From contig NZ_CP117866.1 of NCBI RefSeq assembly GCF_028736035.1, positions 3,782,001 through 3,846,000 on the forward strand: DNA of 64,000 nucleotides, read 5' to 3'. The notes beneath the pieces are model-generated. The model had not been told where the DNA came from and did no database searches. It saw only the letters and a list, made by a program, of their open reading frames with translations. Every line of letters begins with the position of its first letter. The stretch's first letter is position 1. The stretch comes from Streptomyces sp. T12. Its GTDB lineage: Bacteria > Actinomycetota > Actinomycetes > Streptomycetales > Streptomycetaceae. The position numbers and the translations under genes are program-made. Of this stretch, positions 52,775 through 61,620 are shown piece by piece.

Positions 52775-53245
52775 ATGTCGCGAAAGAAAGCAGCCGAAGC
52801 CCCTGAGATCTGGGCCCCGCCAGAGGGATCTTGGGCTTCTTCTGCGGCGAAGCGGCGCAATATGCAGGCGGTGCGGAGCCGGGACACCAAACCCGAGCTG
52901 CTCGTCAGGCGGCTCGTGCACGCTAGCGGGCTGCGGTACCGAGTCGCGGCCAGACCGGTGCCGGACCTACGCCGGACAGCAGACATGGTGTTCCGCCCCG
53001 CCAAGGTCGCTGTCTTTATCGACGGGTGCTACTGGCATGGCTGTCCGGAGCACTATGTCTCTCCGAAGACCAACCCGGGCTACTGGTCGGACAAGGTAGC
53101 GCGCAACGTCGCACGTGACCGAGATACCGATAGGCAGCTAGAGAATGCAGGATGGCTCGTGCTTCGCTACTGGGAGCATGCCTCCGCACAGGCGTCAGCC
53201 GCCGAGATCATCCAGGTGGTCAGGACGAGGCGGAACGCCGAGTAA
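52775..53245 (+). CDS. Vsr-type (very short patch) endonuclease
   Basis: 156 residues. SAAKRRNMQAVRSRDTKPEL is the typical Vsr opening. The nuclease core has DLRRTADMVFRPAKVAVFID (catalytic Asp) and GCYWHGCPEHY (His residues), then YWSDKVARNVARDRDTDRQL and GWLVLRYWEH. Vsr enzymes nick at T:G mismatches left by deaminated 5-methylcytosine; in defence islands Vsr-like nucleases may act as restriction subunits. AAGG precedes ATG 52775. It precedes two cytosine methyltransferases. Confidence 0.9.
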   Translation: MSRKKAAEAPEIWAPPEGSWASSAAKRRNMQAVRSRDTKPELLVRRLVHASGLRYRVAARPVPDLRRTADMVFRPAKVAVFIDGCYWHGCPEHYVSPKTNPGYWSDKVARNVARDRDTDRQLENAGWLVLRYWEHASAQASAAEIIQVVRTRRNAE

Positions 53246-53441
53246 GGCACCGGCCGCCCTGGCTGACGTCCACGGCGCCCATTGGACGTCAGCCAGCGAA
53301 GCCCATTGCGCCAGCCGAAGGTACGCGCTGTTCCAACTACCAAGGCAGCCCTCGCAGATCGGGCAAACCGGCAGGCAGCACCGATTGTCAGTCCGGTCGT
53401 CTACGCTCTCCTCCAACATCGTCTGGACGGGGAGGATGACC

Positions 53442-54449
53442 TTGCTCAGCAGTGAGAACCTGACCTCACTTGAGATCTGCGCGGGCGGCGGCGGGCAGGC
53501 CATAGGGGTAGAGCGAGCTGGCTTCCACCACCTCGCGTTGGTGGAGCGCAAGGCCGAAGCGTGCGCAACGCTTCGTCTGAACCGTCCCTCTTGGAGCGTT
53601 ATACAAAAGGATCTCCGCGAATTTGAGCCACAGCGGGACGCCGGCATAGGCACCGTCGACCTCCTTGCCGGGGGCGTCCCCTGCACTCCCTACTCAATAG
53701 CGGGGGCACAGAAGGGAGCCGCTGACGAACGCGATCTGCTGCCCGAAGCCCTCAGGCTCGTCGAGATCCTTCTCCCGCGTGCCGTAATGCTGGAAAACGT
53801 TAAGACTCTGGCGCGAAGTCGTGAATTTATTCACGTCCGGAATCACATTGTTGAGACCCTAGAGAACCTGGGCTACGAAGTCCATATAGACGTCTTGGAC
53901 GCTCAAAACTTCGGCGTTTCCCAGACAAGGCAAAGAACCCTGATAGTGGCTGTCCAAAAGGGGCTCAAGAAGTTCCAATGGCCAATCGGATCCTGGGAGC
54001 TCCCGTATACGGTAGGCGAGGTGTTGCAAGAATCCATGCAGTCTGGAGGGTGGCCGGGCGCAGCAGAGTGGGCAAGCCTCGCTAATGACATCGCTCCGAC
54101 AATCGTCGGAGGATCCGAGAAACACGGCGGAGGAGACTTGGGGCCGGAACGCGCCAAGCAGAAGTGGGCCAAGATGGCCGTTAATGGAAACTCAACGGCA
54201 GCGCAGGTTCCAGGACCTGACTTCGTGCTGCAGCACGGCGTAGGCAGGGGTGGTCGGAAGGGCTACCCAAAGCTCACGCCCGAGCAAGTCGCGCTGCTTC
54301 AAGGCTTCCCAAGGGAATGGCAGTTCGCAGGCAGCAGGACCGCACGATACAAGCAGATCGGGAACGCCTTCCCACCGCCCGTCGCGCACGCTGTCGCAGC
54401 CTCCATAGCCGACGTTCTGCGCGAGACCTCAACCGCCGAGGCAGCCTGA
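53442..54449 (+). CDS. DNA cytosine-C5 methyltransferase (M1)
   Basis: 335 residues. Motif I is LEICAGGGGQAIGVERAGF, motif IV with the catalytic Cys LLAGGVPCTPYSIAGAQKG, motif VI MLENVKTL, motif VIII SQTRQRTLIVAV and motif X YKQIGNAFPPPVAHAVA. Methylates cytosine in a DNA recognition sequence set by the region ~190-260. TTG 53442 is preferred as GGGGAGG lies 6 bp upstream; the ATG at 53436 directly abuts that site. Third codon positions are noticeably more A/T-rich than in the flanking genes, which points to transfer. Confidence 0.88.
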   Translation: MLSSENLTSLEICAGGGGQAIGVERAGFHHLALVERKAEACATLRLNRPSWSVIQKDLREFEPQRDAGIGTVDLLAGGVPCTPYSIAGAQKGAADERDLLPEALRLVEILLPRAVMLENVKTLARSREFIHVRNHIVETLENLGYEVHIDVLDAQNFGVSQTRQRTLIVAVQKGLKKFQWPIGSWELPYTVGEVLQESMQSGGWPGAAEWASLANDIAPTIVGGSEKHGGGDLGPERAKQKWAKMAVNGNSTAAQVPGPDFVLQHGVGRGGRKGYPKLTPEQVALLQGFPREWQFAGSRTARYKQIGNAFPPPVAHAVAASIADVLRETSTAEAA

Positions 54450-54526
54450 CATGCCTAGCCCGTCACCCACGGCGATCAGCAGCCTGCTAGCCTCCGGCCT
54501 GACCGGGGGGCAGCTAGCAGAGTCTG

Positions 54527-54532
54527 TAGTCT
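54527..54532 (+). promoter_or_regulatory. candidate -10 for a leaderless methyltransferase mRNA
   Basis: TAGTCT is 7 bp before ATG 54540, and no ribosome site precedes the ATG. The upstream GCTAGC occurs twice (54485-54490 and 54513-54518 region). Confidence 0.35.
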
Positions 54533-54539
54533 GTCTGCC

Positions 54540-55742
54540 ATGACCGCCCGCACCACTGCCACGATCAACGTCGTCGACCTATTCGCTGGCTGCGGCGGCT
54601 TCACCCAAGGCTTCCACGCGTACAAACCCGCTCCAGGCGAAGCCTCCCCCTACCGCTCGCTAGCTGCAGTCGAGTTCGACAAGGCCGCAGCCGCCACGTA
54701 CGCGGTGAACTTCAGCGCTCACGCAGGCAGCTCTTGCGCTGTCTTCGCCGGCGACATCAAAGAGTGGGACCCCACTCCGCACAAGGGGAAGGTCGACGTA
54801 ATCCTCGGCGGTCCTCCCTGCCAGGGCTTCTCAGGACTAGGGGAAGAGAATCCACTAGACCCGCGAAATAAACTATGGCGCGAATACGTACGAGTGGTCG
54901 CAGCACTGGAACCGAAGATCTTCGTCATTGAGAACGTAGATCGCTTTTTCAACTCACCTGAGTACAGGGCACTTCTCGCTTCGAACAAGAAGGGTCTGCT
55001 GCGCCGATATAACCTCACCGCGCGAACCGTCTTGAACGCTGCAGATTTTGGAGTTCCTCAAGCCAGAAAACGCGCTATCGTAATCGCCACACACAAGGAC
55101 TTGCCGCCACTCGGCAATCCCATCCCGACTCACACAAAGAATCCTTCGGGAGAGCCGACACTTTTTGACGCGCCAGGACCCCGACCATGGGTGACAGTGG
55201 AGGGAATTTTCCGAAAGAGCCCCGAATACCCTCTGACTAATTCACTCCCCGCGCGAGAAGAGAAGATTCTCGGCAATGTCGTGCCCGGCATATACCGAAC
55301 TAATGAACTTCACATCGGCAGAAATCCGACCCCTCTATCTCTAGCTAGATACAGGGAGATTCCGCCTGGCGGCAACCGAAAAGACCTCCGCGGCAAGACT
55401 GCAGTGATCGCCGGAGAAGTCGTCAGCCTCTCAACGGATAGCTGGGATCGCCACAACAGCGGTACAGGTGACGTAATGGGGCGGCTCCGCCTCAAGACGC
55501 CATCCGTGACGATCCGGACCGAGTTCTTCAAGCCCGAAAAGGGACGCTATCTTCATCCGTTTCTGGACCGGCCCATCACGCATTACGAAGCAGCTCTGAT
55601 CCAGGGATTCCCCGAGGAATTTAAGTGGTGTGGAACAAAGCTGCAGATCGCCCGACAGATCGGGAATGCTGTTCCTGTTGGACTAGCTGAGCACTTGGCC
55701 AAACACATCCATCGGCATCTCGCCGAAAACAACGCTCTCTAA
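54540..55742 (+). CDS. DNA cytosine-C5 methyltransferase (M2)
   Basis: 400 residues. Motif I VVDLFAGCGGFTQGFHAY, motif IV ILGGPPCQGFSGLGEENP, motif VI FVIENVDRFF, motif VIII VPQARKRAIVIATH, a large target-recognition region at ~190-340, and motif X ARQIGNAVPVGLAEHLA. It is distinct from M1, so two different sequences are likely protected. It is preceded by a leaderless-type promoter. A/T-rich third positions are seen here too (for example around 55250-55350). Confidence 0.9.
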   Translation: MTARTTATINVVDLFAGCGGFTQGFHAYKPAPGEASPYRSLAAVEFDKAAAATYAVNFSAHAGSSCAVFAGDIKEWDPTPHKGKVDVILGGPPCQGFSGLGEENPLDPRNKLWREYVRVVAALEPKIFVIENVDRFFNSPEYRALLASNKKGLLRRYNLTARTVLNAADFGVPQARKRAIVIATHKDLPPLGNPIPTHTKNPSGEPTLFDAPGPRPWVTVEGIFRKSPEYPLTNSLPAREEKILGNVVPGIYRTNELHIGRNPTPLSLARYREIPPGGNRKDLRGKTAVIAGEVVSLSTDSWDRHNSGTGDVMGRLRLKTPSVTIRTEFFKPEKGRYLHPFLDRPITHYEAALIQGFPEEFKWCGTKLQIARQIGNAVPVGLAEHLAKHIHRHLAENNAL

Positions 55743-55802
55743 CTCGCGATTACTGTGCCGCCGCGGCCATTTAGAGAACGGCGGCACAGCGTCGACGTGG
55801 TC

Positions 55803-57764
55803 TTACTGAGCGTTCGCTCGGCTGCCGAACAGTCCCCCGCCCTGCGTCAGTATGCGCTGCTCGACATTCACAAGCCCGAGGAGCGCTGACGACAACGCGA
55901 CCGGCTCCAGGAACTGTTCGACGTCCTCTTCGCTGATCACCGTCGGCTTGCCCCCGGTGTTAGCGACAACGGTGCCGTTGAGTCGTTGCGCATGGACGAC
56001 ATGGGCGACTGCTTCCTCGCCGTACACACGGTGCACCAACTCTTGGACCAGCTTCGGGTCTGCTTTCGGCCATACGCTATCCACCCAGTAGTTGCACTCC
56101 TGAATGAAAACAGGGTGAGCTTCGTTCAAGAAGACAACCCCGTGGGAAACCAGACCGTCTGACAGCGTCATCGTGTCGTTCTGGTCATACCGAGCTAGGT
56201 ACTTGGCCTCATCCGGCTCAAACTTCTTCCAATCGAACGCCGGGAATCCTCCCCTGGTTCGCGCGGACCTACCGGATGCGGTACCGCCAACGGCAGGAAC
56301 CAGCACTTGCTGCGATCCCGTGCTGCCGCCCGCCCCTCCAGCTGCTCCCCTGCCACCGCTATTACTAGTGGTTCGCTGGCCTCCCGGAATCCCCGCGGTC
56401 GTTCCGCTAGAGAATCCCATGACCAGTCCTGCCGCTGAGGAGAGGATCCTCGATGCTTTGAACCGAGGATTCAGGCGATCCAGAATCCTCGACAGGTTCT
56501 TAGCCATCGAGGAATCAGTCTGCCCTCGATTTCCGGACCGGGCCTCGTCCCGAACACGTGCGAGTTCCTCAGGGAAGCGCGCAAAGAATGCGTCTCCCCA
56601 CTGGTCCCAGGGGAGATCGACACCCCCCTTGGCCATGAGCATGTTCCGGGATGCCTGGGTGAGGACACCCCATTCCATCGGCCGGCTGTCACTGTAGACA
56701 GGAGGATGCATGACCAGCCACGTGCGCCCCCTGATCTCGTCAGTGATCCCGAACTGCCTGTACCGGCTCTTGGACGAGTCTGCGTGATAGAGCTCGCCTT
56801 GGTAGTCAACGGCGACGACTGGGCGCTGGTTGACGTAGTCCCGAGATCCCTTTACTGGGTCTTCGGGCTCCGGAACGTAGAACCACTCGGCCTTCGTCCC
56901 GTGCTCGTCGACCTCGACAGTCCCGGTGAGTTCAGTGTGAGGGATGAAGTGCCGGAGGCCGTAGATCCGGCGTGGCCGCCACACCATCTCCCGGCCGCTA
57001 GGCAGGACGACGGTCTTGTCCTTGCTCGCGCGCCGCTCCGCGCTCTTACGTTCGTACAGGTCAAAGACCGTGGTTTCGATGGGTGAGCCGTTTCGCTCGG
57101 GTACGTCGAGCAGGCGGCCGTTGAGGTACCTGATCAGCCCGTCGACGTTCTCGTTGCGGGACGGCTCGGGATCTCCCTGCCAGGTACTCGACTCGGCCGA
57201 CTGGCCGAGCAGCACCATGATGGTGCCGGTGTCCATCCAGTCAGGTCGGATGGCGCCCCAGTCGCAATCGTGCTCAACGTCCTTGAAAGGCCGAGGAGTA
57301 GACAGGTACGAGACAAAATCACCTGCTTCGTCTTGCGCTGCCCACTCCTTCAGGGCGTAGTTCCCTTGATCATCCCGATAGATCCACAGCATGGCGCCGT
57401 CGGGGTTGTTCAGCGTGTAGCTGATGACTACGACCCCGTAGGGGTTCCAGGGCAGGACGGCGGACTTGAAACCCTGCCCGAAGTTCTGATCCATCCCGAT
57501 GGGCTTCCCGCCGCCACCGAATGTGGTGAGGAAGATCTTGAGGTCATCGGGCTCCATGCCCTCGCCGTTGTCCATGATCGTCCGTCGCAGGACGCCATGC
57601 TTCTCTGCGGCTTGTTCCTCGATCCCGAACTGGATGATCGAAGCGTGGCTCTCTTCGGAGTTCTTCCACGCTTCCCTGGCCCACTGATAGGGGCCACCCG
57701 CCTCGTACGCCTGCCGGATGAGCTGATGCGTTGCTTCCGTCGGCACATGAACGTACCTGGGCAT
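55803..57764 (-). CDS. GHKL (Hsp90/MutL-type) ATPase of a restriction-like system
   Basis: 653 residues. Bergerat ATP site at the N-terminus: N-box WAREAWKNSEESHAS, G1 MDNGEGMEPDDLK, G2 GGGGKPIGMDQNFGQGFKSA. The middle has beta-rich sequence (PVVAVDYQGELYHAD, IRGRTWLVMHPPVYSD). A Gly/Ser-rich linker near residue 460-500 leads to a C-terminal domain (FEPDEAKYLARYDQNDTMTL). There is no nuclease motif. GHKL ATPases are proposed to work as clamps in restriction-like systems with Vsr nucleases and methyltransferases. It is convergent with M2 and has its own promoter region with a 14-bp tandem repeat. Confidence 0.78.
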   Translation of the reverse strand: MPRYVHVPTEATHQLIRQAYEAGGPYQWAREAWKNSEESHASIIQFGIEEQAAEKHGVLRRTIMDNGEGMEPDDLKIFLTTFGGGGKPIGMDQNFGQGFKSAVLPWNPYGVVVISYTLNNPDGAMLWIYRDDQGNYALKEWAAQDEAGDFVSYLSTPRPFKDVEHDCDWGAIRPDWMDTGTIMVLLGQSAESSTWQGDPEPSRNENVDGLIRYLNGRLLDVPERNGSPIETTVFDLYERKSAERRASKDKTVVLPSGREMVWRPRRIYGLRHFIPHTELTGTVEVDEHGTKAEWFYVPEPEDPVKGSRDYVNQRPVVAVDYQGELYHADSSKSRYRQFGITDEIRGRTWLVMHPPVYSDSRPMEWGVLTQASRNMLMAKGGVDLPWDQWGDAFFARFPEELARVRDEARSGNRGQTDSSMAKNLSRILDRLNPRFKASRILSSAAGLVMGFSSGTTAGIPGGQRTTSNSGGRGAAGGAGGSTGSQQVLVPAVGGTASGRSARTRGGFPAFDWKKFEPDEAKYLARYDQNDTMTLSDGLVSHGVVFLNEAHPVFIQECNYWVDSVWPKADPKLVQELVHRVYGEEAVAHVVHAQRLNGTVVANTGGKPTVISEEDVEQFLEPVALSSALLGLVNVEQRILTQGGGLFGSRANAQ

Positions 57765-57779
57765 GCTGAACTCTCCCTT

Positions 57780-57807
57780 CCCTAGAGCCTTAGCCCTAGA
57801 GCCTCAG
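57780..57807. promoter_or_regulatory. 14-bp tandem repeat upstream of the GHKL gene
   Basis: CCCTAGAGCCTTAG then CCCTAGAGCCTCAG (one mismatch) 16 bp before the ATG at 57764. It probably forms an operator for controlled ATPase expression. Confidence 0.55.
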
Positions 57808-57921
57808 CAAGAGCGAACACCCTTGCCGGAGAGCACAATAGCCTCAGGCTTCCTCCTTTGCACAGAGTTTTCCGGACGTCGGCCGACCTGAACTAGTGCC
57901 ACCAGGCAGCCGAGTTGCCTA

Positions 57922-58557
57922 TCAAGCAGTTCGTTCCGCCTGAGCGTCGAAGTGCCGCTGAGCGCGATCGATGATCTCGTCGGAATCGCAACCGTGCGCC
58001 CGAAGCCAGTGAAGAAGATCTGTAACGACGTCAATCACCGCTTCTTCAGCGATCGTCGAGCCCAGCCTGCTTGTTCCGGGCTCGCCAGACAGCTGCGCCC
58101 CTGAGTACAAGCCCAGCAATGCTTCAGCGCGCCTAACACTGGCACCTCCAAGGTGCCCATTCGGTGCGGCAAGCCCCGTTGCCAGCTCGCACCAGGTCGC
58201 TTTCCGATCGACATCGAGCTCGACACCCCAACGAACAGCGATGGCGTCGATGAGGGCCATGCCGCGTCCCGCTTCAGCATCGCAGTCCGTGTTGGTGAGG
58301 GTGGGGAGAGCGCGCGTGTCGGGGTCATAGACCTCGATACGCAGACGAGTGCCCCTCATCGAGACGGCGAGAGTTGCCGGCGTGCCGCTTCCTACGTGAT
58401 TGATGACATTGGAAACCAACTCGCTGACACAGAGCTGCGCCTCGTCGGTGACGTTGTGCAAGCCCCAGATCCTCAAGTGCAGCCGCATGACGCGACGCAA
58501 CGCGGCCACTTCCTCAGGTTCGGCGGTGAAGTCCAGATCCCACGGCTTGCGTGGCAT
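57922..58557 (-). CDS. RsbW-like anti-sigma / HATPase protein
   Basis: 211 residues. A serine-kinase-type HATPase_c domain: AQLCVSELVSNVINHVGSG (N-box), RLRIEVYDPDTRALPT (G1-like D) and EAGRGMALIDAIAVRWGVE (G2). A helical C-terminal extension follows. Such proteins regulate sigma factors or act beside XRE-DUF5753/DUF397 modules in Streptomyces, as in this neighbourhood. Start ATG 58557. Confidence 0.82.
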   Translation of the reverse strand: MPRKPWDLDFTAEPEEVAALRRVMRLHLRIWGLHNVTDEAQLCVSELVSNVINHVGSGTPATLAVSMRGTRLRIEVYDPDTRALPTLTNTDCDAEAGRGMALIDAIAVRWGVELDVDRKATWCELATGLAAPNGHLGGASVRRAEALLGLYSGAQLSGEPGTSRLGSTIAEEAVIDVVTDLLHWLRAHGCDSDEIIDRAQRHFDAQAERTA

Positions 58558-58773
58558 GCATGCTCTCTGGCTCACGAAGACCCCTCTTGTCGCAGTAGCC
58601 ACCGTACGGCAGCGGAGTGTCACGAGAACTCACCCTGAGTCGCGTTGTCGGTCTAGAGTGCCGACAGCGCATCCCTTTATGCAATGTGCACGGCGGGATT
58701 CCCACTTCTGAGTGATTGGCAAGCACACCCCTTGGCGCGAGACTGAACGCCCGCTAGCGAAAAGAGGGTTGGA

Positions 58774-59622
58774 ATGGCCGGCTCACCCACGGCACGCCGT
58801 CGGCGTCTCTCGATCGAGCTGAGGAAGCTCCGCGAGAAGAGCGCACTCACCTGTGCCCAGGTCGGCGAGGCCCTGGACTGGAGTGGCTCCAAGGTCAACC
58901 GGATGGAGACGGGGAGCGGCCGGGTCCAACCGTCCGACGTCGATGCCCTATGCCGGTTCTACGGCACCAGTGACGAACTGCGCGAGTTCCTCAAGTCGTT
59001 GGCTCGGCAGGCCAAGACGCGAGGCTGGTGGCAGGTGCACGGCGCCGGCGTTCCCGAATGGTTCAACATCTACATCGGCCTGGAGCAGGATGCCTCCACC
59101 ATCCGCCAGTACCAATGCGAGTTGGTCCCCGGCCTCATGCAGATCGATGCGTATGCGCGCGAACTCCACACGATCGGCGCGCACATGTCTGCCGATGACA
59201 TCGACAGAGCCGTCCGCGTACGTATGGAGCGCCAAACCATGCTGACGCGACCTGACGCCCCCGATGCCTGGTTCGTCGTGAACGAAGGCGCTCTGCGCCA
59301 CGTCATCGGGGATCGGGCGGTGATGCGAGAGCAGCTCGAACGTGTTCTGGAAGCCGCCGAGATGCCCACCGTGACCTTGCAGGTCTTGCCCTTCGACGCA
59401 GGGACCTATCCCGTCACGGGCTCATTCACCATGCTGGGTTTCCCCGCTCAGGAAGACCCGGACATCGTGTACCGGGACGGCATCACCGATGCCGTGTACT
59501 TGGAAGGCGAGCATCATGTTCGTGAGTACACCAGGGCGTTCGACGGTCTACGAGCCGCAGCCCTGAGTCCTCAACGTTCCATCGAGTTGATCAAGACGGT
59601 GTTGAAGGAATACGCAGCGTGA
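58774..59622 (+). CDS. XRE regulator with DUF5753 domain
   Basis: 282 residues. N-terminal HTH (LREKSALTCAQVGEALDWSG, KVNRMETGSGRVQPSDVDAL) and DUF5753 effector region: NIYIGLEQDASTIRQYQCEL, LVPGLMQIDAYARELH, AWFVVNEGALRHVIGDRAVM, LEAAEMPTVTLQVLPFDAGT. These regulators pair with DUF397 proteins, which follows here. They influence development and antibiotic production in known cases (WhiJ-like). ATG 58774. Confidence 0.88.
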   Translation: MAGSPTARRRRLSIELRKLREKSALTCAQVGEALDWSGSKVNRMETGSGRVQPSDVDALCRFYGTSDELREFLKSLARQAKTRGWWQVHGAGVPEWFNIYIGLEQDASTIRQYQCELVPGLMQIDAYARELHTIGAHMSADDIDRAVRVRMERQTMLTRPDAPDAWFVVNEGALRHVIGDRAVMREQLERVLEAAEMPTVTLQVLPFDAGTYPVTGSFTMLGFPAQEDPDIVYRDGITDAVYLEGEHHVREYTRAFDGLRAAALSPQRSIELIKTVLKEYAA

Positions 59623-59837
59623 GCATTGCAAGTGCCGATGGCAGCCTCCGCCCGGTGTGGTTCAGGTCGTCGTACAGCAACGGTGCCGGAGGAGAGTGCA
59701 TCGAATGTGCGTTGACCGTCGACGGAGCTCGCGTGCGCGACTCCAAGTGTGAGACGGGACCCGTAATCACTCTTGGTAGCGGCGCATGGCACGCCTTCCT
59801 GAGTGGTGTCCTGGAGCACGGACGTTTGGCGCACTGA
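59619..59837 (+). CDS. DUF397 protein
   Basis: 72 residues: VWFRSSYSNGAGGECIECAL, then VRDSKCETGPVITLGSGAWH, the full family pattern. GTG 59619 shares 4 bp with the previous stop. DUF397 proteins are thought to counteract or modulate the paired XRE-DUF5753 regulator. Confidence 0.88.
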   Translation: MSIASADGSLRPVWFRSSYSNGAGGECIECALTVDGARVRDSKCETGPVITLGSGAWHAFLSGVLEHGRLAH

Positions 59838-59917
59838 CGAGGGAGGTTTCCTCAGCGGCCCCCGTTCCGCTGTAGGACACTCCTCATAGGACAGCAGACA
59901 GCAAGGAGCAGACGATC

Positions 59918-60214
59918 GTGAGCGCACAGTACGCGGAGACGCCCGGGCCAGCGGCGCTGCCGTTGAAGACCATCGGCGACATTCGAGCAGCTCTTCGGTC
60001 CGGACACGGCTTTCCGGGCGACCGGGAGTCGTTTGAAGCAGATCTTCAGCGTGCACTGGAGGCATCGTCGGAGACGGACCTCGCTGCTGTCGCCACCGTG
60101 ATCGTTGACTACCGGGGCAGGATCCGGCTCTACCAGGACCCCGATTTCGACATCGCCGTGCAGGAGGGTATCGACCTCGCGGCACGGCTGAAGCATGAGG
60201 CACAGGGCCGGTGA
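59918..60214 (+). CDS. DUF6247-type small protein
   Basis: 98 residues beginning MSAQYAETPGPAALPLKTIG, with a helix RESFEADLQRALEASSETDL and RIRLYQDPDFDIAVQEGIDL. Acidic, antitoxin-like in size. The GTG start has GGAGCAGACG-type upstream sequence. The next gene is coupled by GTGA. It is a likely two-gene unit, possibly toxin-antitoxin, but that is guesswork. Confidence 0.6.
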   Translation: MSAQYAETPGPAALPLKTIGDIRAALRSGHGFPGDRESFEADLQRALEASSETDLAAVATVIVDYRGRIRLYQDPDFDIAVQEGIDLAARLKHEAQGR

Positions 60215-60498
60215 GCAGCGTGATCGTGGCTGTGACAGTACGGGCGGCCGATCGGGCGAAGGCCCTCGGAGCCGAGCAGGCACTGGAGACACTCCGGCGG
60301 GAGCTGGAACAGGTGCCCAGGCTCGGGGTCCTGCTCGGGCTGCCGCGTAAGGACGGCACCGAAGTCCGCAAGACGAGGATCGAACCCCGGGCCGGAGTGC
60401 CGGGGCTTGCAGTGGCGTACGTGTACACGCCAGCACCGCCACCTCCCACTGTGGCCATCGTCGCGGTGACCCCGGACGATGGCGTTCTCGCTGAGTAA
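60211..60498 (+). CDS. small basic protein coupled to DUF6247 gene
   Basis: 95 residues: KALGAEQALETLRRELEQVP helix, then two beta-strands (GLAVAYVYTPAPPPPTVAIV, AVTPDDG). RelE/ParE-like size and strand order, but no catalytic residues can be named. GTG 60211 overlaps the previous stop. Function unknown. Confidence 0.5.
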   Translation: MSSVIVAVTVRAADRAKALGAEQALETLRRELEQVPRLGVLLGLPRKDGTEVRKTRIEPRAGVPGLAVAYVYTPAPPPPTVAIVAVTPDDGVLAE

Positions 60499-60762
60499 TT
60501 CCTCACCTTGTCTCCCAAGGGCATCGTCCTCGACGCCGACAAGATCGCGAGCGGTCTTGCGGCTCTCTCCCCGCAGCCCTGCCGGGCAGGGGCAGAGCCT
60601 GTATTGCTGGGTCGCGTAGGAATCACGACGGATCCAGACGACCACGGCATGGCTCGGTGAACTCGCCCGCCCGGCGCGGAAGGCGTCCACAGCCTCCACA
60701 ATCTCCCGTGCAGCTCATCAAGCTGATCCTGGATGGAGTCCCCCGCTGTTACGGTCGCACCT

Positions 60763-61620
60763 ATGACGCTCTCGGCATCCACGGCCCGACCCGTCGACTT
60801 GCGGATCGAACCGGTTGATCAGGTTCTTGACCACGTAGAGCATTCGCTTCAAGTGCACCTGGATCGGGGCACGGTATTGCGCAAGCGCCGCTCGGTCGGG
60901 GCGCGGACGGACCGCGATACATGGGTGCGTATCGAAAGGCGGACGCTCGACAAGATCGGCGTTCAGGGCTGGAACGGCACTGAATGCGCCGCTCGCCTGC
61001 AGAACGTCGCCCAGCCTGCATGGCAGGGGTGTGTGGTCTGGCTAGATGCATATGAACCGGTGATGTGGCGGGCCGACGCAACCGAGCTCTTGCCGGGAGC
61101 GCCCATCGGCACCGCCGTTCTGAGTGAGGACCCCAAGCTGCCGGATGAGTGGTGGCGGGCGTTCAACTCATCGGTGGACGCGCTCTCGGCTCAGGACACG
61201 AGACGCGTCGCTACGCCGGACACCGTCACCATCACACAGGCTCTCGTCACCGAGTCCATCCGTTCTGCGTTCTCCGGCGACTTCGACACGACCGTCGAGC
61301 GGTGGGTACCGGCCCACGCGGATCTGAACTGGGCCAACATGACCGCGCCGACGTTCTGTCTCTTCGACTGGGAGGACTGGGGAAGCGCACCGCGGGGGCT
61401 GGATTCCGCTTCGCTGTGGGGAAGTTCCCTTGCCGTCCCTGCTCTGGCCGGTCGCGTACGGCAAGAGCGACGCCGAGACTTCGAGAGCCGGGACGGCAAG
61501 CTGATGACGCTGTTCGTGTGCGCGAAGATCCTGGGGCCGCATGCGCACCCGGAGGATCCTCGGCTCCAGCCCGCACGCCGTATGGCGGAGCAGATCGTCG
61601 CAGAGCTTCAGACGAGTTGA
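60763..61620 (+). CDS. aminoglycoside phosphotransferase-like protein
   Basis: 285 residues with the kinase fold of the APH family. Motif VPAHADLNWANMTAPTFCLF matches the Brenner HxDxxxxN motif and FDWEDWGSAPRGLDSASLWG the second metal-binding Asp. The N-terminal ATP region (HSLQVHLDRGTVLRKRRSVG) is atypical. Substrate unknown; not necessarily antibiotic resistance. ATG 60763. The last 13 bp overlap the convergent aldo/keto reductase gene. Confidence 0.78.
   Translation: MTLSASTARPVDLRIEPVDQVLDHVEHSLQVHLDRGTVLRKRRSVGARTDRDTWVRIERRTLDKIGVQGWNGTECAARLQNVAQPAWQGCVVWLDAYEPVMWRADATELLPGAPIGTAVLSEDPKLPDEWWRAFNSSVDALSAQDTRRVATPDTVTITQALVTESIRSAFSGDFDTTVERWVPAHADLNWANMTAPTFCLFDWEDWGSAPRGLDSASLWGSSLAVPALAGRVRQERRRDFESRDGKLMTLFVCAKILGPHAHPEDPRLQPARRMAEQIVAELQTS

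Noticed and set aside
57922..58557. RsbW-like gene as part of the defence island
   Set aside because: Its codon use matches the flanking genes and it fits the XRE-DUF5753/DUF397 module instead.
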